64,000 nucleotides of DNA from Artemia franciscana. Taxonomy: Eukaryota > Arthropoda > Branchiopoda > Anostraca > Artemiidae. How positions within the stretch are numbered: position 1 is the stretch's first letter; each line of letters starts with the position of its first letter. The position numbers were made by a program, and so were the translations under genes. The notes beneath the pieces were generated by a model. That model saw only the letters and a program-made list of their open reading frames with translations, made no database searches and was not told where the DNA came from. This document shows, in pieces, positions 12,965 to 24,105 of the stretch. Location of the stretch: contig NC_088864.1 of NCBI RefSeq assembly GCF_032884065.1, positions 16,434,409 through 16,498,408 on the forward strand, in the 5' to 3' direction.

Positions 12965-13592
12965 AACGGCACACATGTTCGTAAGTTTTCTAACCAAGGA
13001 TAAAGATTGAAGAGTCATTTGATAACTCATTGCGATAGATGATACCCAGTTTTTGATAAAACGGAAACCCCTTTCTGCTAGACAAGCTATGTTCTTCCGG
13101 AAAATCCAGACATCTCCAGATGGGGATAAAAACCCCCTACAAAAGTCTCTATATGGAAGCGATTGAACCACGCGACACCCCCGATCCGACCACAGTTGTG
13201 TAATTAGAATAGTATGGCACTAATTGCGACGTGTATGTTTTCCAGATGTGCTGAAAGTGTGGCTCGCCGTGTGCAACGAAGTTTGATGTCAGGGTTATAA
13301 CATATGTTAACCAGACAACCCCGTGGTTTGATAATGATTACCCGTCTATACATTTAAAGCACCAAAGAGAAGGCGTAGTCGGCTCAGATCTTTTTTTTTT
13401 TTAATTGAAACAGAATATATGAACGATTTGAATTCCCATCACTTCTTATCGTAGGACTTTGGAAGTGTGAGGCTTTAATAATAAGGGAATAAGTCAAATT
13501 TGGAAAATTTAACTTAAAATAGGGGGGAGAATCTGTAAAGTATTTAGAATATAAATTTGAGATGCTTTTTCCTGTTCTCTCATTTCTAACAG
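12965..13592. other. Sequence upstream of candidate exon
   Basis: No supported gene. A 28-codon frame at 13,214-13,300 begins MALIATCMFSRCAESVARRV, which has the composition of a mitochondrial presequence. No clear splice donor links it to the exon candidate at 13,593. Confidence 0.3.
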
Positions 13593-13754
13593 AAATTGCC
13601 ATTTATTTCATCGAGAGCTCATTCCAGGAAGGCTTCTAGGACTAGAGTTAGTCGTAAGAAGTGTTTTGCTCCCAGGCCTGGTCAAATAGCCAATCACTGG
13701 AACTTCCGTTCCAGGAGAGTTCGGGCCAAACGTAAACTTTTAAAATTATTCTAG
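13593..13754 (+). CDS. Candidate terminal exon, very basic peptide (unconfirmed)
   Basis: A good 3' splice-site context (CCTGTTCTCTCATTTCTAAC then AG at 13,591-13,592) opens into a 53-codon frame ending in TAG at 13,752-13,754. The peptide is rich in arginine, lysine and serine (SRKASRTRVSRKKCF, then RPGQIANHWNFRSRRVRAKR, then LLKLF at the end). An AATAAA lies about 90 bp downstream. No upstream partner exon is established and I do not recognise the family. A nucleic-acid-binding or ribosomal-protein tail would fit the composition, but that is inference. Confidence 0.25.
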   Translation, partial: KLPFISSRAHSRKASRTRVSRKKCFAPRPGQIANHWNFRSRRVRAKRKLLKLF

Positions 13755-16700
13755 GTTGTATGTTTCTCTGTTACTTTCTTCTTATCCGTACGCTTATCTG
13801 CTACTTGTATTTTGCATTTGATGCGTATTTTTACGTTATTGAATAAAGACCAATACAGTGAAGCTAATCCTATTGACTTTCTTTGTGAACTTAAGTAAAC
13901 CGTTACATCAGACGATATAAAAGGCATATAAACAAAAGGTTTACACCCCACCTCTGTGTCCCAAAAATTTTCAGGCCAAATTCTAGCAAAATTTTCCTTT
14001 ATTAAAAATTTTTTCATTTACTAAAACATTTTTTCATTTATTTAAATTTAAGTTTTCTTAATCATTTATTTGATTATTTATTTGAAATTGGGCGTCCCTA
14101 AAATTTCTGTTCCCGGGACAAGTGTCCCCTCTGTCCCTCCATAAACCGCCCCTAGATTAAATGCGTAAGGTCGACACGATTTTTTTTTACGGGGCTCTTT
14201 TGTATTATTCTGATTTGTTTTCTACTTTTTGTTCACTGCTATCTATTTCCCTCCTGCTCTTTCTCTTTCTATCTCTGCGCTTTTCTGCTTGGTTGTCCCC
14301 TAGCTTTATTTCATTATTTCTATTTTATAAAGTGACTGTCAGTCTATTCGTTGAAGGAGTATCTGTAGCTGTGTACATTCATTTCTGTATTATTACAGTA
14401 GGACGTTTTTTATGATTAAGCCAGTCTAAATAAAGAAGAAAATGACGAAAAAAGTAAACAGTTTCATTCTTCGAAAGAGACTGTTAGGCACAGTCGTACA
14501 CGGGTTAGAGGGGATGGAAAATTTTCAAGACAAATATCCAGGATTCGTTCAGAACAACTACCATGCATTTACCTAAGAATCTGCTTTTTTCGTATTTTGC
14601 ATCGTGATTTTTAAGGATTTCCCTAAATCCTTTGAAAGTCACCGATATAAAAGTCTAAAAACTTGATTTTTGGAAGGAGCTATCAGAGACATACGATACG
14701 GGAGAGCCACTGGGCCCTCCTCCTAAAACTCTATATTTTCCCCAGTCCCTTGGCCCTTCTTATTTATACAGTCAATAAAATTTGTTTTATCACTAACACC
14801 CTCCCCCCCCAAAAAAAAATCCTGTTTTTAATCTGTCTAAATTCAAAAGGCCCTTGTGAATTCGCGAAGATATCAGAACCCGGGGAGGGGGAGCTAAGAG
14901 GTTAAAGGCCATCATGTTCGTAAGTATTTGGCTCCCCCGTATCGGAACACTTTTTAGTCCATGGTGGCCTCTTTTACATGAAAATTAAACGAACTTTTCA
15001 ATATTTTCTTTGAAAACGAAAAATTTGTATCCTTACTTTCAATTGAGCAAATATAACAATTTCTAGACATCTTGATTAGAGGAGGAGGGACTGTCTTTTC
15101 AATCTTCGCTGCTTGTATATCATACTCCTCTTCCCCAAGGTACGCGACCCCAACTTAGTTATAAAAATTACTTTTTCAGTTTAATTTTTTTACGGTAAAG
15201 ATTTTTAACATTTTAATTTGGTAAGCGTTTAACGTTTTAAAAACGTTTAAGGTTTATAAAACAGTTAAAAATTTCCGATTGGCAATTATGATTCACACTA
15301 AATTTAACAATTGGTTATTTTGTTTTCAGGAACAGGATTTTGTCACGAGCCAAAAAGTATTTTGGCACCCATCTCTTTTCTTTGTTTAGTATGTGATTGA
15401 ACAAGGTGAAACAAGAATTAATCTTAGACATTTGTATTTAAGCCAAGTTTTCGTGGATGTTCTATTGGCGGGCAAAGTCACGCTTCAAGGGTTTGAATAT
15501 CTTGCTCTTCGTTTCATCTCTACATATCAGAAAAATGTTCAGTTGAAACTGAAATGTTCAACTGGAAATCACTAAAATGATTTTCGGAAACTCCCATTAG
15601 TTTCATGAAAAATATGTTTTGGGTCTTACAATGTCTCCTTTTAAAATTTCGATCAGTGCAAAGTTCTGCAATATTCTTTATGAAGTTTTCTGTTAAGCTT
15701 CCCTCCCGCCATGGACACCCACAAATAAGGGAAAAGACCTTAGCCTCTTCCCCCCTTAGAAGACCATAAAAAACAAAAAGTTAAAAACAGTGTTACAATA
15801 AAGAAATATGACAGTTTTCATGCAAATAAAATATCCTTTTCCACGCCTTAGTCCCCCTAGAAAAATATGTCGTGGACTCTCACCCTGAAAAAAATCCTGT
15901 AGATTTCTTTAATCCCTATATAATTATTATCGTGGTAAGGTTTTTAATAAATATTTGCAAAATGGGGAGGTCTCCCAATTGGTACTAATAATTCAGCTTG
16001 AATTTTTTTTTGTTTATAACTTCACCTTTAGATGTTTTAGACACTTTCCCCCGTAGCGTAAAGGTTGGGTCTTTTGGAATAAAATCCATAAGGGTATAGT
16101 ATCAAAGTTCTATTTACTGCATAAAATTATATTCGGAGGACATATCCTCCAAAAATAAACTTTTTAGACCGAATTATTGTAAATTTTTCTAGGGGATCCT
16201 TTGACCCGACCTTTCCCTTATTTTATATTTGTGTATATTTGAAAATATTGAAACTCATAATTTTCTGTTCATTTATGTTTTCATACCATAGATAGCTCAA
16301 CCGTTTGCGAGGAGTAGCCCTAGCAAACCGGAAATTTTTAACATACAGGGACGTACCCATCGGAGGGGGGAATTTGGAAACCAAAACCCCATCTCAAAAT
16401 TCCAAATTTTCTGGGTATTTTTCTATTCAAATTATCACATAAAGCTTGTTTTATTATTGTCTCCTCCCCCGCGTGAAGAAGATTTCTGCGTACGTTCCTG
16501 CTGAAATGTCATGGTTTTCCCCCCATTCTCATACAATTAACTCGATTATGCGGTTTTATAGTATTTTCCCTCTCTTCCGAAAATCCCGTGCCTACTTGGA
16601 ATGATTTGCTGCGTAGTCTACAAACCTGATAATAATTCACCGTTTTTCTTAATCTACAATATTGCGAATAAAAAATCATTTTCGAGACATATCATTTATT

Positions 16701-16920
16701 ACGTTATTTGTTTCAGCTGCACTAATTACTGTAATTTTTCAGTAGAGCTTCATCATTTAAGTAGGTTATGTTTATCATTGAAGTCTTTCATGGGAGAACA
16801 AAAAACAATCTGTAGCCAAGTTTTAAAACTACGAAATTGGGATGGCGGGCAAAGTCATGCTTTGGAAATTCGAATAAGTCGCCAGGCGGTTAGTAAGTAG
16901 GTGGTTTCTCTCCTTTTAAA
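13755..16920. other. Intergenic sequence with a dispersed sequence pair
   Basis: No gene is supported. The phrases AGCCAAGTTTT and GGCGGGCAAAGTCA occur together, in the same order, at 15,440-15,481 and 16,816-16,857, so a short diverged duplication is present. Weak relics of the palindromic family (TTACTTTCAATTGAG) lie near 15,030-15,055. Confidence 0.5.
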
Positions 16921-17072
16921 ACCCACAATAATGGCGGGAAGCTCTACTCCACCCGCGCGGATAGTAGCTCCGCCTCCTCGTATCATAGAATCCACTTTGC
17001 TTGCCAAATAATAAGTTATTCTAATTTTAGTCGTTGACGAGTTTAGTGTGTTGAGTAAAGCAAAAGATTACA
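16921..17072 (+). promoter_or_regulatory. Proximal upstream region of the kinase-inhibitor gene with E2F-like and GC-box motifs
   Basis: A GC-richer patch stands out from the AT-rich surroundings directly upstream of the ATG. GGCGGGAA at 16,933-16,940 matches the E2F/DP consensus (TTSSCGC / GGCGGGAA). CTCCGCCTCC at 16,968-16,977 resembles an Sp/KLF GC box. No TATA box is evident. The transcription start cannot be placed from sequence. An in-frame TGA at 17,052-17,054 bounds the reading frame on the 5' side. Confidence 0.5.
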
Positions 17073-20000
17073 ATGGAAGTTGCAAGAAGAGATTTTGGAG
17101 CTACTAATATGTTGAGGCAGTTCGTACCGCCTCGATCAGAAGCACGACGTGTTAGTCGATGCCTGTTTGGACCAACGAGCCATATCGATTCTGTGTCATT
17201 TGCGAAAAATGAAATAAAAAAACAGAGAATTATGGATATGAAACGGTGGAATTTTGACTTTGAAAATGAAACACCATTACCTGGAAAACTGGAATGGGAA
17301 AAAATAAGTGTCTCTGAAGATATCAGAAAAAGGCCTTTAGTGGAGATACAACAAAATGAAGAACCATCACCAAAGGAGTTAAGGTTAGAAGCCCAAAATA
17401 GCCAAATCTCGGTTGAAGCAGTGGTCTCTTTACCAAAGAGTATATCAACATCAAAGAAAACAAAAATATCAGGTAAGCATCTCTTTTACGAATTGAAATC
17501 CTGGCAAACCTACTATCAAGTGTATTTTAGTGACAAGCCATGAATTCATTATGTATTCAAGGCTAAAACTGTAAACTAGGCTAGGTCCATTTTAGACTTG
17601 TTCAGTTTGAATGGCTGGCAAGCTACCAACCTCATAAATCAGGCTATTCATGGTTTGTCTTAGGGTAAATTTGTGGATCAATAGACCAGAGATGAAGTGA
17701 ACTAGTAGGTCTGGGCATTTATAATTTTGAAAGTCAGGTCTATTTATATTTTGTATGTGCAATGTCAAATGAATCGTTTCCGTCTTTTGCCAACGAGCCT
17801 AGGATGCTATGCTGCAATTCGTAAATTAGTAACCCTAAATTGTGCTGTATTTATTTGCAGAGCCTGCATTAAAAATGGTCCACTTTTAACTTGTGTTAGT
17901 TCCGTCTAAATTTTGTACATCAACTTATGTGTAAATGCTGAAGTGGATAAAATTCTACTTCAATTGCTTTTGGCTATATTGGAAAGGGGTTAGGAAAAAT
18001 GAAACTTTCAGGGATGGGTCTGCCGGCTAAAGTATGCCCCGGGAAGGGATTTTGAAGTGCCTACCTCCACTCTTCTCCCTCTAGAAGGTGTGTTATATAA
18101 GTGAAAACTTACTAAATAGATCTTTTGATTAAATGAAGTATAGCGAAATTTTTTTTCAGCTTCGTAACTTTGCTCAATCCTAACTTCTGAGGTTTTAAAG
18201 ATAGCCTATGCAAATAGGCTACATTTTTAAAATTCTGAAAAAGAAATATTGCTATGAAAGGCCTACTCAAATAACAGGAATTGCATTTTCAGAACTAAAG
18301 CCAGGGAAAAAGAAAGTAATTACTGTATATTAGTAATTACTGGAAAAAGAAAGTAAAATCAAGGCCAAATGTTTTTTGTCAAAATTTCAATAGGTATAGA
18401 CCTGTCATATAGGCAAATTTCAGGCCTCTCTAGAGGGAGAACGGGTGGAGGTACAAATTTTAAAATAGGCCTACCTTCCTGGGATATACTTTAGCTAGAA
18501 AACAGAAAGACGGCTGAACTTGAAAACAAAAGACAGAAATTGAAGAGCAATTGCGTCAGTCAATGCAATAATTGCAATTAATGCAATAATTGCAAATCGT
18601 TTTATTGCAATCAATGCATTAAAACTATCAGTCAGGCCATAAGCCAAAAAAGCGAAAAACGAGTTACAAATTAATGGACTTGGCTATATTGGCTGTTGAA
18701 AAGCTGTTTTTCTTTAGTGTTTGAATTCCTCAAAATACTAGTAACATAAGTTTTTATTTTTAACTGTCTGAAGTTTATAGAGGTTCCATATTTTCAAATC
18801 CCTAGTCCTTCATAAACTACTTTCAAGTATGCTTTAGCTTTTGCTGTTATCAGTTTCTCTATTGATTTTTTTTTGTTCGCCTCTTTAAATGTCCCAGGAC
18901 AATCAGTTGAATCAATACATTGAATATTGGAGTTTACTTGAACAAGTGCGAATTAGTTTTTACTTTTAACCGTCCAAATTTTATAGAAGTTCTATATTTT
19001 GAAATCCCTAGTCCATTACACTTTCAAATATATTTTAGCCTCTGCCGTTATCGGTTTCTCTATTGATCTTTTTTGTTGTTTCCTTGGTGCCCCTTTAAAT
19101 GTCCCAGGAGAGATTAGTTGAATCAATACATTGATTATTGGAGTTTACTTGAGCAAGTGCGGAAACCAACGAAGGGCAAAATCATATCCCCCTATTGCTA
19201 ATTTGAGCAATACATTTAACCGAGTGTCTGGCTTCATTTATTTGCGTTTTCATATAGGAGCATGTAAAAGTTTTAGATAAAACATATAGGCAAGGCTGTA
19301 TCCAGGATTTGTGTTCGGAGGGAGGGGGGTCATGGAAAAAAGAAGAACACATCAAATATTTATTAACATGCATTTTGTTACATTTTCCAGTTGGACAAAC
19401 ATGGGGGTTTCAAATTACCAGCCACACCTTGCGCATAGGGCACATAAAGGGGGGATGGAGAGTAGATTCCCCGTTTAACGTTACTTATAGGACAGAAATT
19501 GGACAAAGAAAATATAAATATACCATTTTATTCTCCATCCAAAGATCTTTTGAATATAATAGTCATGTCGTCGTAATTATGCCCCCCCCCCGAACAGTAG
19601 GGGAATGGGGCCGTAAGTGACCGAGGCTAAATGTATATATACTTAAGTTTGCTGATTTTATCAGTCCTTTTTTCAAATTGGTTTCATTTGGCATTATGAA
19701 TCAACTATTAATGAGAAATTTAAAAAATTGCATGCTGACCAATGGTCGGCGTAGCGCAGGTACCGATCTCCTCACTCTCTACCTTAGGCCGGGAGTGCAG
19801 TTAATGGTGGGGGACAAATCATCTGACACTTTTCATTTTGTCCCCTATATGAGAAATAAGCACAAGAAATAATGGCAGACACATAAAATTAGTGTTTCGT
19901 ATATAGCTTAGAGCAATATCTGGTCCAATTAGGGGGATGGGTGCGGTTGTGATGGTAGGGATTGTTATTTTTGGGATGAGCATCGAATAGGGAATTTAAT

Positions 20001-23000
20001 ATATACTTTTTTTGTATCCGATTTTTGTGCTGTAAGTAACCGTAACCCTGTCCTCGATGCCCCATAATCTTTAAGCTTCTACATATTCGTCTAGATTTTG
20101 CGTATAATTTGCAGTTTTATACCTGATGAAAGGAACTCCATAACAATTCCCGCCTATATGCATGATTTACGCATTAAGATATTGTGTGGGAAAAGGGCAA
20201 TTGTGTCTTATAGCAACCACACTCAAGTTCTGTCGAAGTGAAGTTTGGTTAATGCTACTAAAATAAAACAAAATATGATAAAATATAATACTTTATCAAC
20301 AAAATTATGAAAGCTTCAACTTAGAAATATGCGTCCGGAACGCAAAAGAAATGGTATTCTACTCTGAGTAAACCATGTATTGACACGCAAACCGACTTGT
20401 TTCATACATGGCCTGTCTGTACACTTCCAAAAAGGGTCTTGTCCTATGCTGCTCACTCAGGAAACGAAAGCACTTTTTCTAGGGGATAAAAGTTGACTCT
20501 TTGTTTATTTAAGATTGATTGCAAATTTTTAAGTTACCCCTTAAGGAATAAGCAAGTGGCCTTTGGGTGCAGATAGCCGTCACTCAGGATGTAATTGTAG
20601 GCCACCATATTGAAGTTTTTTTTTAGCTGTAATCAAGCTAATTATCTTACTGCCATTACTAGGTTTTAGGGCAATTATAAATTACCAAATCTGTTTATTA
20701 GGCTGCCACAAAAAGCTATTTATGGTCATCTTTAAATAATCGTTTTTGCATATTTTTTTTTTATTAACGTTTTGCTTGTATGGCTTTGAGTTTTTGTTAG
20801 AAAAAGCTAATATATACCTCTACATCAAATCATTTTATGATTTTAAAAAACTATTCGAAAGTGATTTGAAGTGCTTTTAACTTTTTAAAAAGTATTTTAA
20901 GGAACTATTTTGAATTATCACCTGACATTGCTGTATATGTTTCAAAGGTTTTCTAAGATTTGAAAATTTTCACCAAATTTTATGGTTTTGAAGTATCTTG
21001 TGCGTAAACATCCAACGGCCGTTTTCTTCTATCACTGTTACCCAGAATTCTTGCCAAACAGACCTGTGTATGTTTACATGTTTTCATCTCAAGCGACGGT
21101 TAGCTTTGCCATCCCAGTTTTCCTCCATCCTTTTAACTTGTTTGTTACCTCCAAAGACCTCGCCAATTCTCAACCGTCAATTTTTGTTTGCACACACATG
21201 CGATCGCTCTGGGCCGACAAACACTGTCATAAATTGTTTGGTCAATTGAAAACTGCCTATCGGCTGCAGAGATTAAACTGATTGCTATGAAGAAATGAAA
21301 GAAAAACTTGAGCTTTTTTGTTTGGGTCAGCACGCAGTGATCTAGTTCAATTGTTGGCTGCCCACCCTCCTCCACTTGATGTTAGTCTTGGAGCACCATG
21401 ATAAGCATATTCACGTCAGGCGTGACACTTAACACCATAGGTGTCGCGATGTATATGATTTAAATAATGGACCTCTAATACCAATTCAATTTTTGTGTCA
21501 CCCTCCCGAGTGCCTGTGTTTTGCTCCAATAAACTAAAATTGTTGCAATTAAATTATTGTTACAACTAAATAAACTAAAAGTGTTAGTTAAGAAATTGCT
21601 TCTTTTTAAAGATCGAACTTTCAAATGCGACAAAAATGAATTTGAATAGTTACAACCATATTTGAAATTGTAATAAGTAATTTCAACATGAACTGTAGAA
21701 CCAAAGAAACTTGGCTTTTTTGCAAAAATCGATACTTTCGACATAAAGGTGGCGCTAAAATCGAGCTGAAATTGAAATTTGAGCTAGGGGCGCGAACTTT
21801 CCCCTAGGTTCTCAAAAATTACTTTTTGAGTATTTTCATTAGTAAAACTGAAAAATTTACGCCAATAGATTTGGAGAAATAACTTTTTTTTTGAATCTTC
21901 ATTAAAAAATATAAAAAAAACCTTGCTCCTTGTGTTTTTATGCCTCAAGTTGAAGTCGGTAGAAATGACGTTTAAAAATAAAACTGACATATATTAATGT
22001 ACACGGCATAAGATAATTGTAGGGAATAAGTTTGCTGTTGTAACTCAACAATGCATATCACAGATAAATTTCATAAGATGCAAAACAAGGGGAAAATGCG
22101 TTATGGTATTTCGGTACTGTTATTACAAAGTATTTATTTATACTCGCCACATTCGAGTCCTTAGTCTGACAGAACCAGTTTCTTTCTGTAGTTTATTTCA
22201 GTTTCTTTACAGAATGTATTGGGGAATGAAGGACTGTTGCAAAGCTACAATTTTATTTCTAAAATGCACGGATAAAGCCAGCGATCTTCAGAATCGAAAC
22301 ATCAAATTTAGCAAAAGATAATCGATTGGAATTTTATTGCATTTTGTTAGTCTTCAAATCAATTGGAGTTATTCGTTAATTCTTTTGTATCCGTTCATTA
22401 CATAATTATTATATTTTAGCATTGTGGATTTATTGATAGAAAATATCATTGTTAGTGCGTGTATTAATGATTACATAACATGTTTCAAATCAAAAAAATT
22501 ACTTATTTTTTAATCGCAAACTACTTTCTAAACAAACTTGACTTGTGGTTTTTACATCTTGGGCGTAAATCGCCTCACCGCCTATCAACTCCCATTGGGC
22601 GGACCGCCAGAGAACTTGCCTGGACGCGTTGTTGGTGCGACGTCATACAGGTTTCCTTTTAAAAACCTTTTATAAGTCACTAAAATTGGCTCAATTTCAA
22701 GTGATGGTCATGTCCAAAACAATATTTAAATCTCTTCGGATGGGTGTAAAATCTATGTAGGTTTCTGCGTAATCTGTATAGGTTTTTAAAGACTCGTTTT
22801 GCATGTTTAGGGCAAGCATTATTGGCAGATTTTCTATTTTATGAAATTGTTTATTTTATTTTTATTTAGCTAAGCTGCGGATTGCTTTTGTGTTGCAATT
22901 GAGCTGCAGGTTGCAATAATGTTGCGACATTGTTCAAAGCCAAATTTAAAATATATTATGTAAGTTTTTTATAGCTTTGAAGTGTATGTGGCTATGGGCT

Positions 23001-23641
23001 CTGTTGCATAATCAGTAACTTCAAAATTGCTAGATACCACCTAACCCAAGCCTTAATTTGTCCAAGATTATTTTTCGCCGATAATGTGTTTTGGTTGTGG
23101 ACAGTCAAAATTTATGGGTATAGGATTTAGTAGACTTTGCCATAGAAACAACAGTACTGAGCCCGCTAGCAAGGGTAACTCAGAAGACTGCACAGCCAAT
23201 TTGCGATTGCCCCCGCCACGCCTTCCAATAAATTCCTGTGTATATACATTGTTAATACATACAATGACCTTGGTTTTCCTAGAGCGTTGGTGCAAACAGG
23301 TCCGAACCCTGGGAAGAGGGGAGTGGCTCCTATGAGAATTGTCAAGGGGACAAAAATACGTATTTCTCTGCTATTGTTTTTCTTCTTTTTTTTCCAATGT
23401 TACACCATCCTTTTCCCTTACTTTTATATGTAGGTGTGTCTTGGAGGTTTTATTGCGATATTTCAGTTTAAAATAAGATGCGGTGGATGTTTTGATTTTT
23501 ATATTTGTTTTCTCTGTGTCACATTTCTTACGTTTTATTTCTTTTTCAGATTACTTCCACGCAACAAAAAGAAATCATCCTCAGAAGAAGACTGAGCCAC
23601 AGAGCGGGAGTTCCCCTATGACAGAATGTGTTGGAATTTAA
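17073..23641 (+). CDS. dap-like: CIP/KIP cyclin-dependent kinase inhibitor (dacapo / p27-like), two coding exons
   Basis: Exon 1 is 17,073-17,472 and exon 2 is 23,550-23,641, joined by a GT-AG intron (donor CAG|GTAAGC, acceptor CTTTTTCAG|AT). The spliced CDS is 492 nt, or 163 residues. The ATG has A at -3 and G at +4 and is preceded in frame by a stop 21 nt upstream. Residues 29-33 (RCLFG) form the RxLFG cyclin-docking motif. Residues 58-63 (RWNFDF) plus GKLEW at 71-75 match the CDK-binding beta-hairpin of the inhibitory domain. Family members bind cyclin/CDK complexes in the nucleus and block G1/S entry. A lysine-rich segment (STSKKTK, 126-131) leads into ISDYFHATKR (132-141), which resembles the p21 PIP-degron region. 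The p27 FYY motif that plugs the CDK2 ATP site has no counterpart after GKLEW. There is no p27-like C-terminal TP degron. Length is close to human p21 (164). Family assignment is firm. Orthology to dacapo rather than another KIP paralogue is inference. Confidence 0.93.
18025..18495. mobile_element. Foldback (MITE-like) element in the intron
   Basis: Arm 18,025-18,088 (GGCTAAAGTAT ... GTGCCTACCTCCACTCTTC, CTCCCTCTAGAAG) is inverted at 18,427-18,495 (CTCTAGAGGGAGAACGGGTG, GAGGTAC ... ATACTTTAGCT). The identity is moderate and the arms are ~65 bp. The centre contains a smaller hairpin at 18,316-18,340 (GTAATTACT / AGTAATTAC). No coding sequence. Confidence 0.7.
18748..19161. repeat. Tandem duplication, ~206 bp unit, two copies (intronic)
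   Basis: Units 18,748-18,953 and 18,954-19,161 share AGTTTTTA(T/C)TTTTAAC, TATTTT(C/G)AAATCCCTAGTC, GGTTTCTCTATTGAT, CTTTAAATGTCCCAGGA, GTTGAATCAATACATTGA and TTGGAGTTTACTTGA. No coding potential. Confidence 0.85.
19285..19830. mobile_element. Decayed hAT-like MITE (to ~19,440) and a SINE-like fragment (19,740-19,830)
   Basis: GGCAAGGCTGTATCCAGGAT at 19,290 and GTTGGACAAACATGGGGG near 19,393 match the terminal and internal motifs of the MITEs at 43,697 and 55,530. At 19,752-19,800, GTAGCGCAGGTACCGATCTC and GGCCGGGAGTGCAG resemble the body of the SINE at 42,865. Both are old and their limits are approximate. Confidence 0.45.
19831..23549. other. Remainder of the kinase-inhibitor intron
   Basis: No further exon is required, because exon 1 and exon 2 join in frame. 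A GC-rich patch at 22,551-22,660 contains GGGCGGACCGCC and a CRE-like GACGTCA and could be a regulatory element. Overlapping frames at 20,982-21,281 are unsupported. Confidence 0.4.
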
Positions 23642-24105
23642 AGCCAAAGGAAATAATTGTGTAAATAATAATGTGTAAAGGAAAATACGACAATCGTTCA
23701 GAAGTTAATAACTCAGGGATTTGTAACTCGGAAGTGATGAGTGCCAAATATAAATGGCCGAGTGTTAAGGATTTCCCTGTTTTTTGGAACCTTTTTTTCC
23801 CGGAGTAAAACTCGTCGTGTAGTACAAAAGTATATTTGAAATTATGTTGGGTAATTCTCAACAATATACCAGTATTTTCTATTTTGTTACTTTTTTCATT
23901 AATTTTAGTTGTGCGAGTTTCAGAACTAAACGGTAGCTGATTTTTTTTATGATTGTGAACATTCAAAATTTTGTCCTTTTTTGGCTGGCATTTTCTAGTC
24001 CTAGTTTCGGATCTCAAAGAAATTGTATTTTTGTCAGCCAGTAATAATTGTATATATACTATGTTCTTATATGAAATTGTGAAATAAAAAAATTAACATG
24101 CTTAA
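23642..24105 (+). promoter_or_regulatory. 3'UTR of the kinase-inhibitor gene with two PUF-type motifs and a poly(A) signal
   Basis: TGTAAATA at 23,660-23,667 and TGTATATA at 24,049-24,056 both match the Pumilio/PUF consensus UGUANAUA. AATAAA at 24,083-24,088 is a plausible polyadenylation signal, giving a 3'UTR of about 460 nt. Mammalian p27 mRNA is a known Pumilio target, so the motifs may be functional here. That is inference, because such motifs also occur by chance in AT-rich DNA. Confidence 0.5.

Noticed and set aside
16601-16900. 99-codon frame upstream of the inhibitor
   Set aside because: It runs into the short dispersed duplication (GGCGGGCAAAGTCA) and has no recognisable motifs.
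20982-21281. 99-codon frame in the inhibitor intron
   Set aside because: A second frame overlaps it on the same strand, no family match is recognised, and the host gene splices in frame without it.
22551-22660. GC-rich intronic patch with a CRE-like motif as an enhancer or alternative promoter
   Set aside because: Only one weak motif and no conservation data, so it is mentioned but not called.
23616-24017. 133-codon minus-strand frame over the inhibitor 3'UTR
   Set aside because: It is antisense to a well-supported gene end and has no recognisable features.
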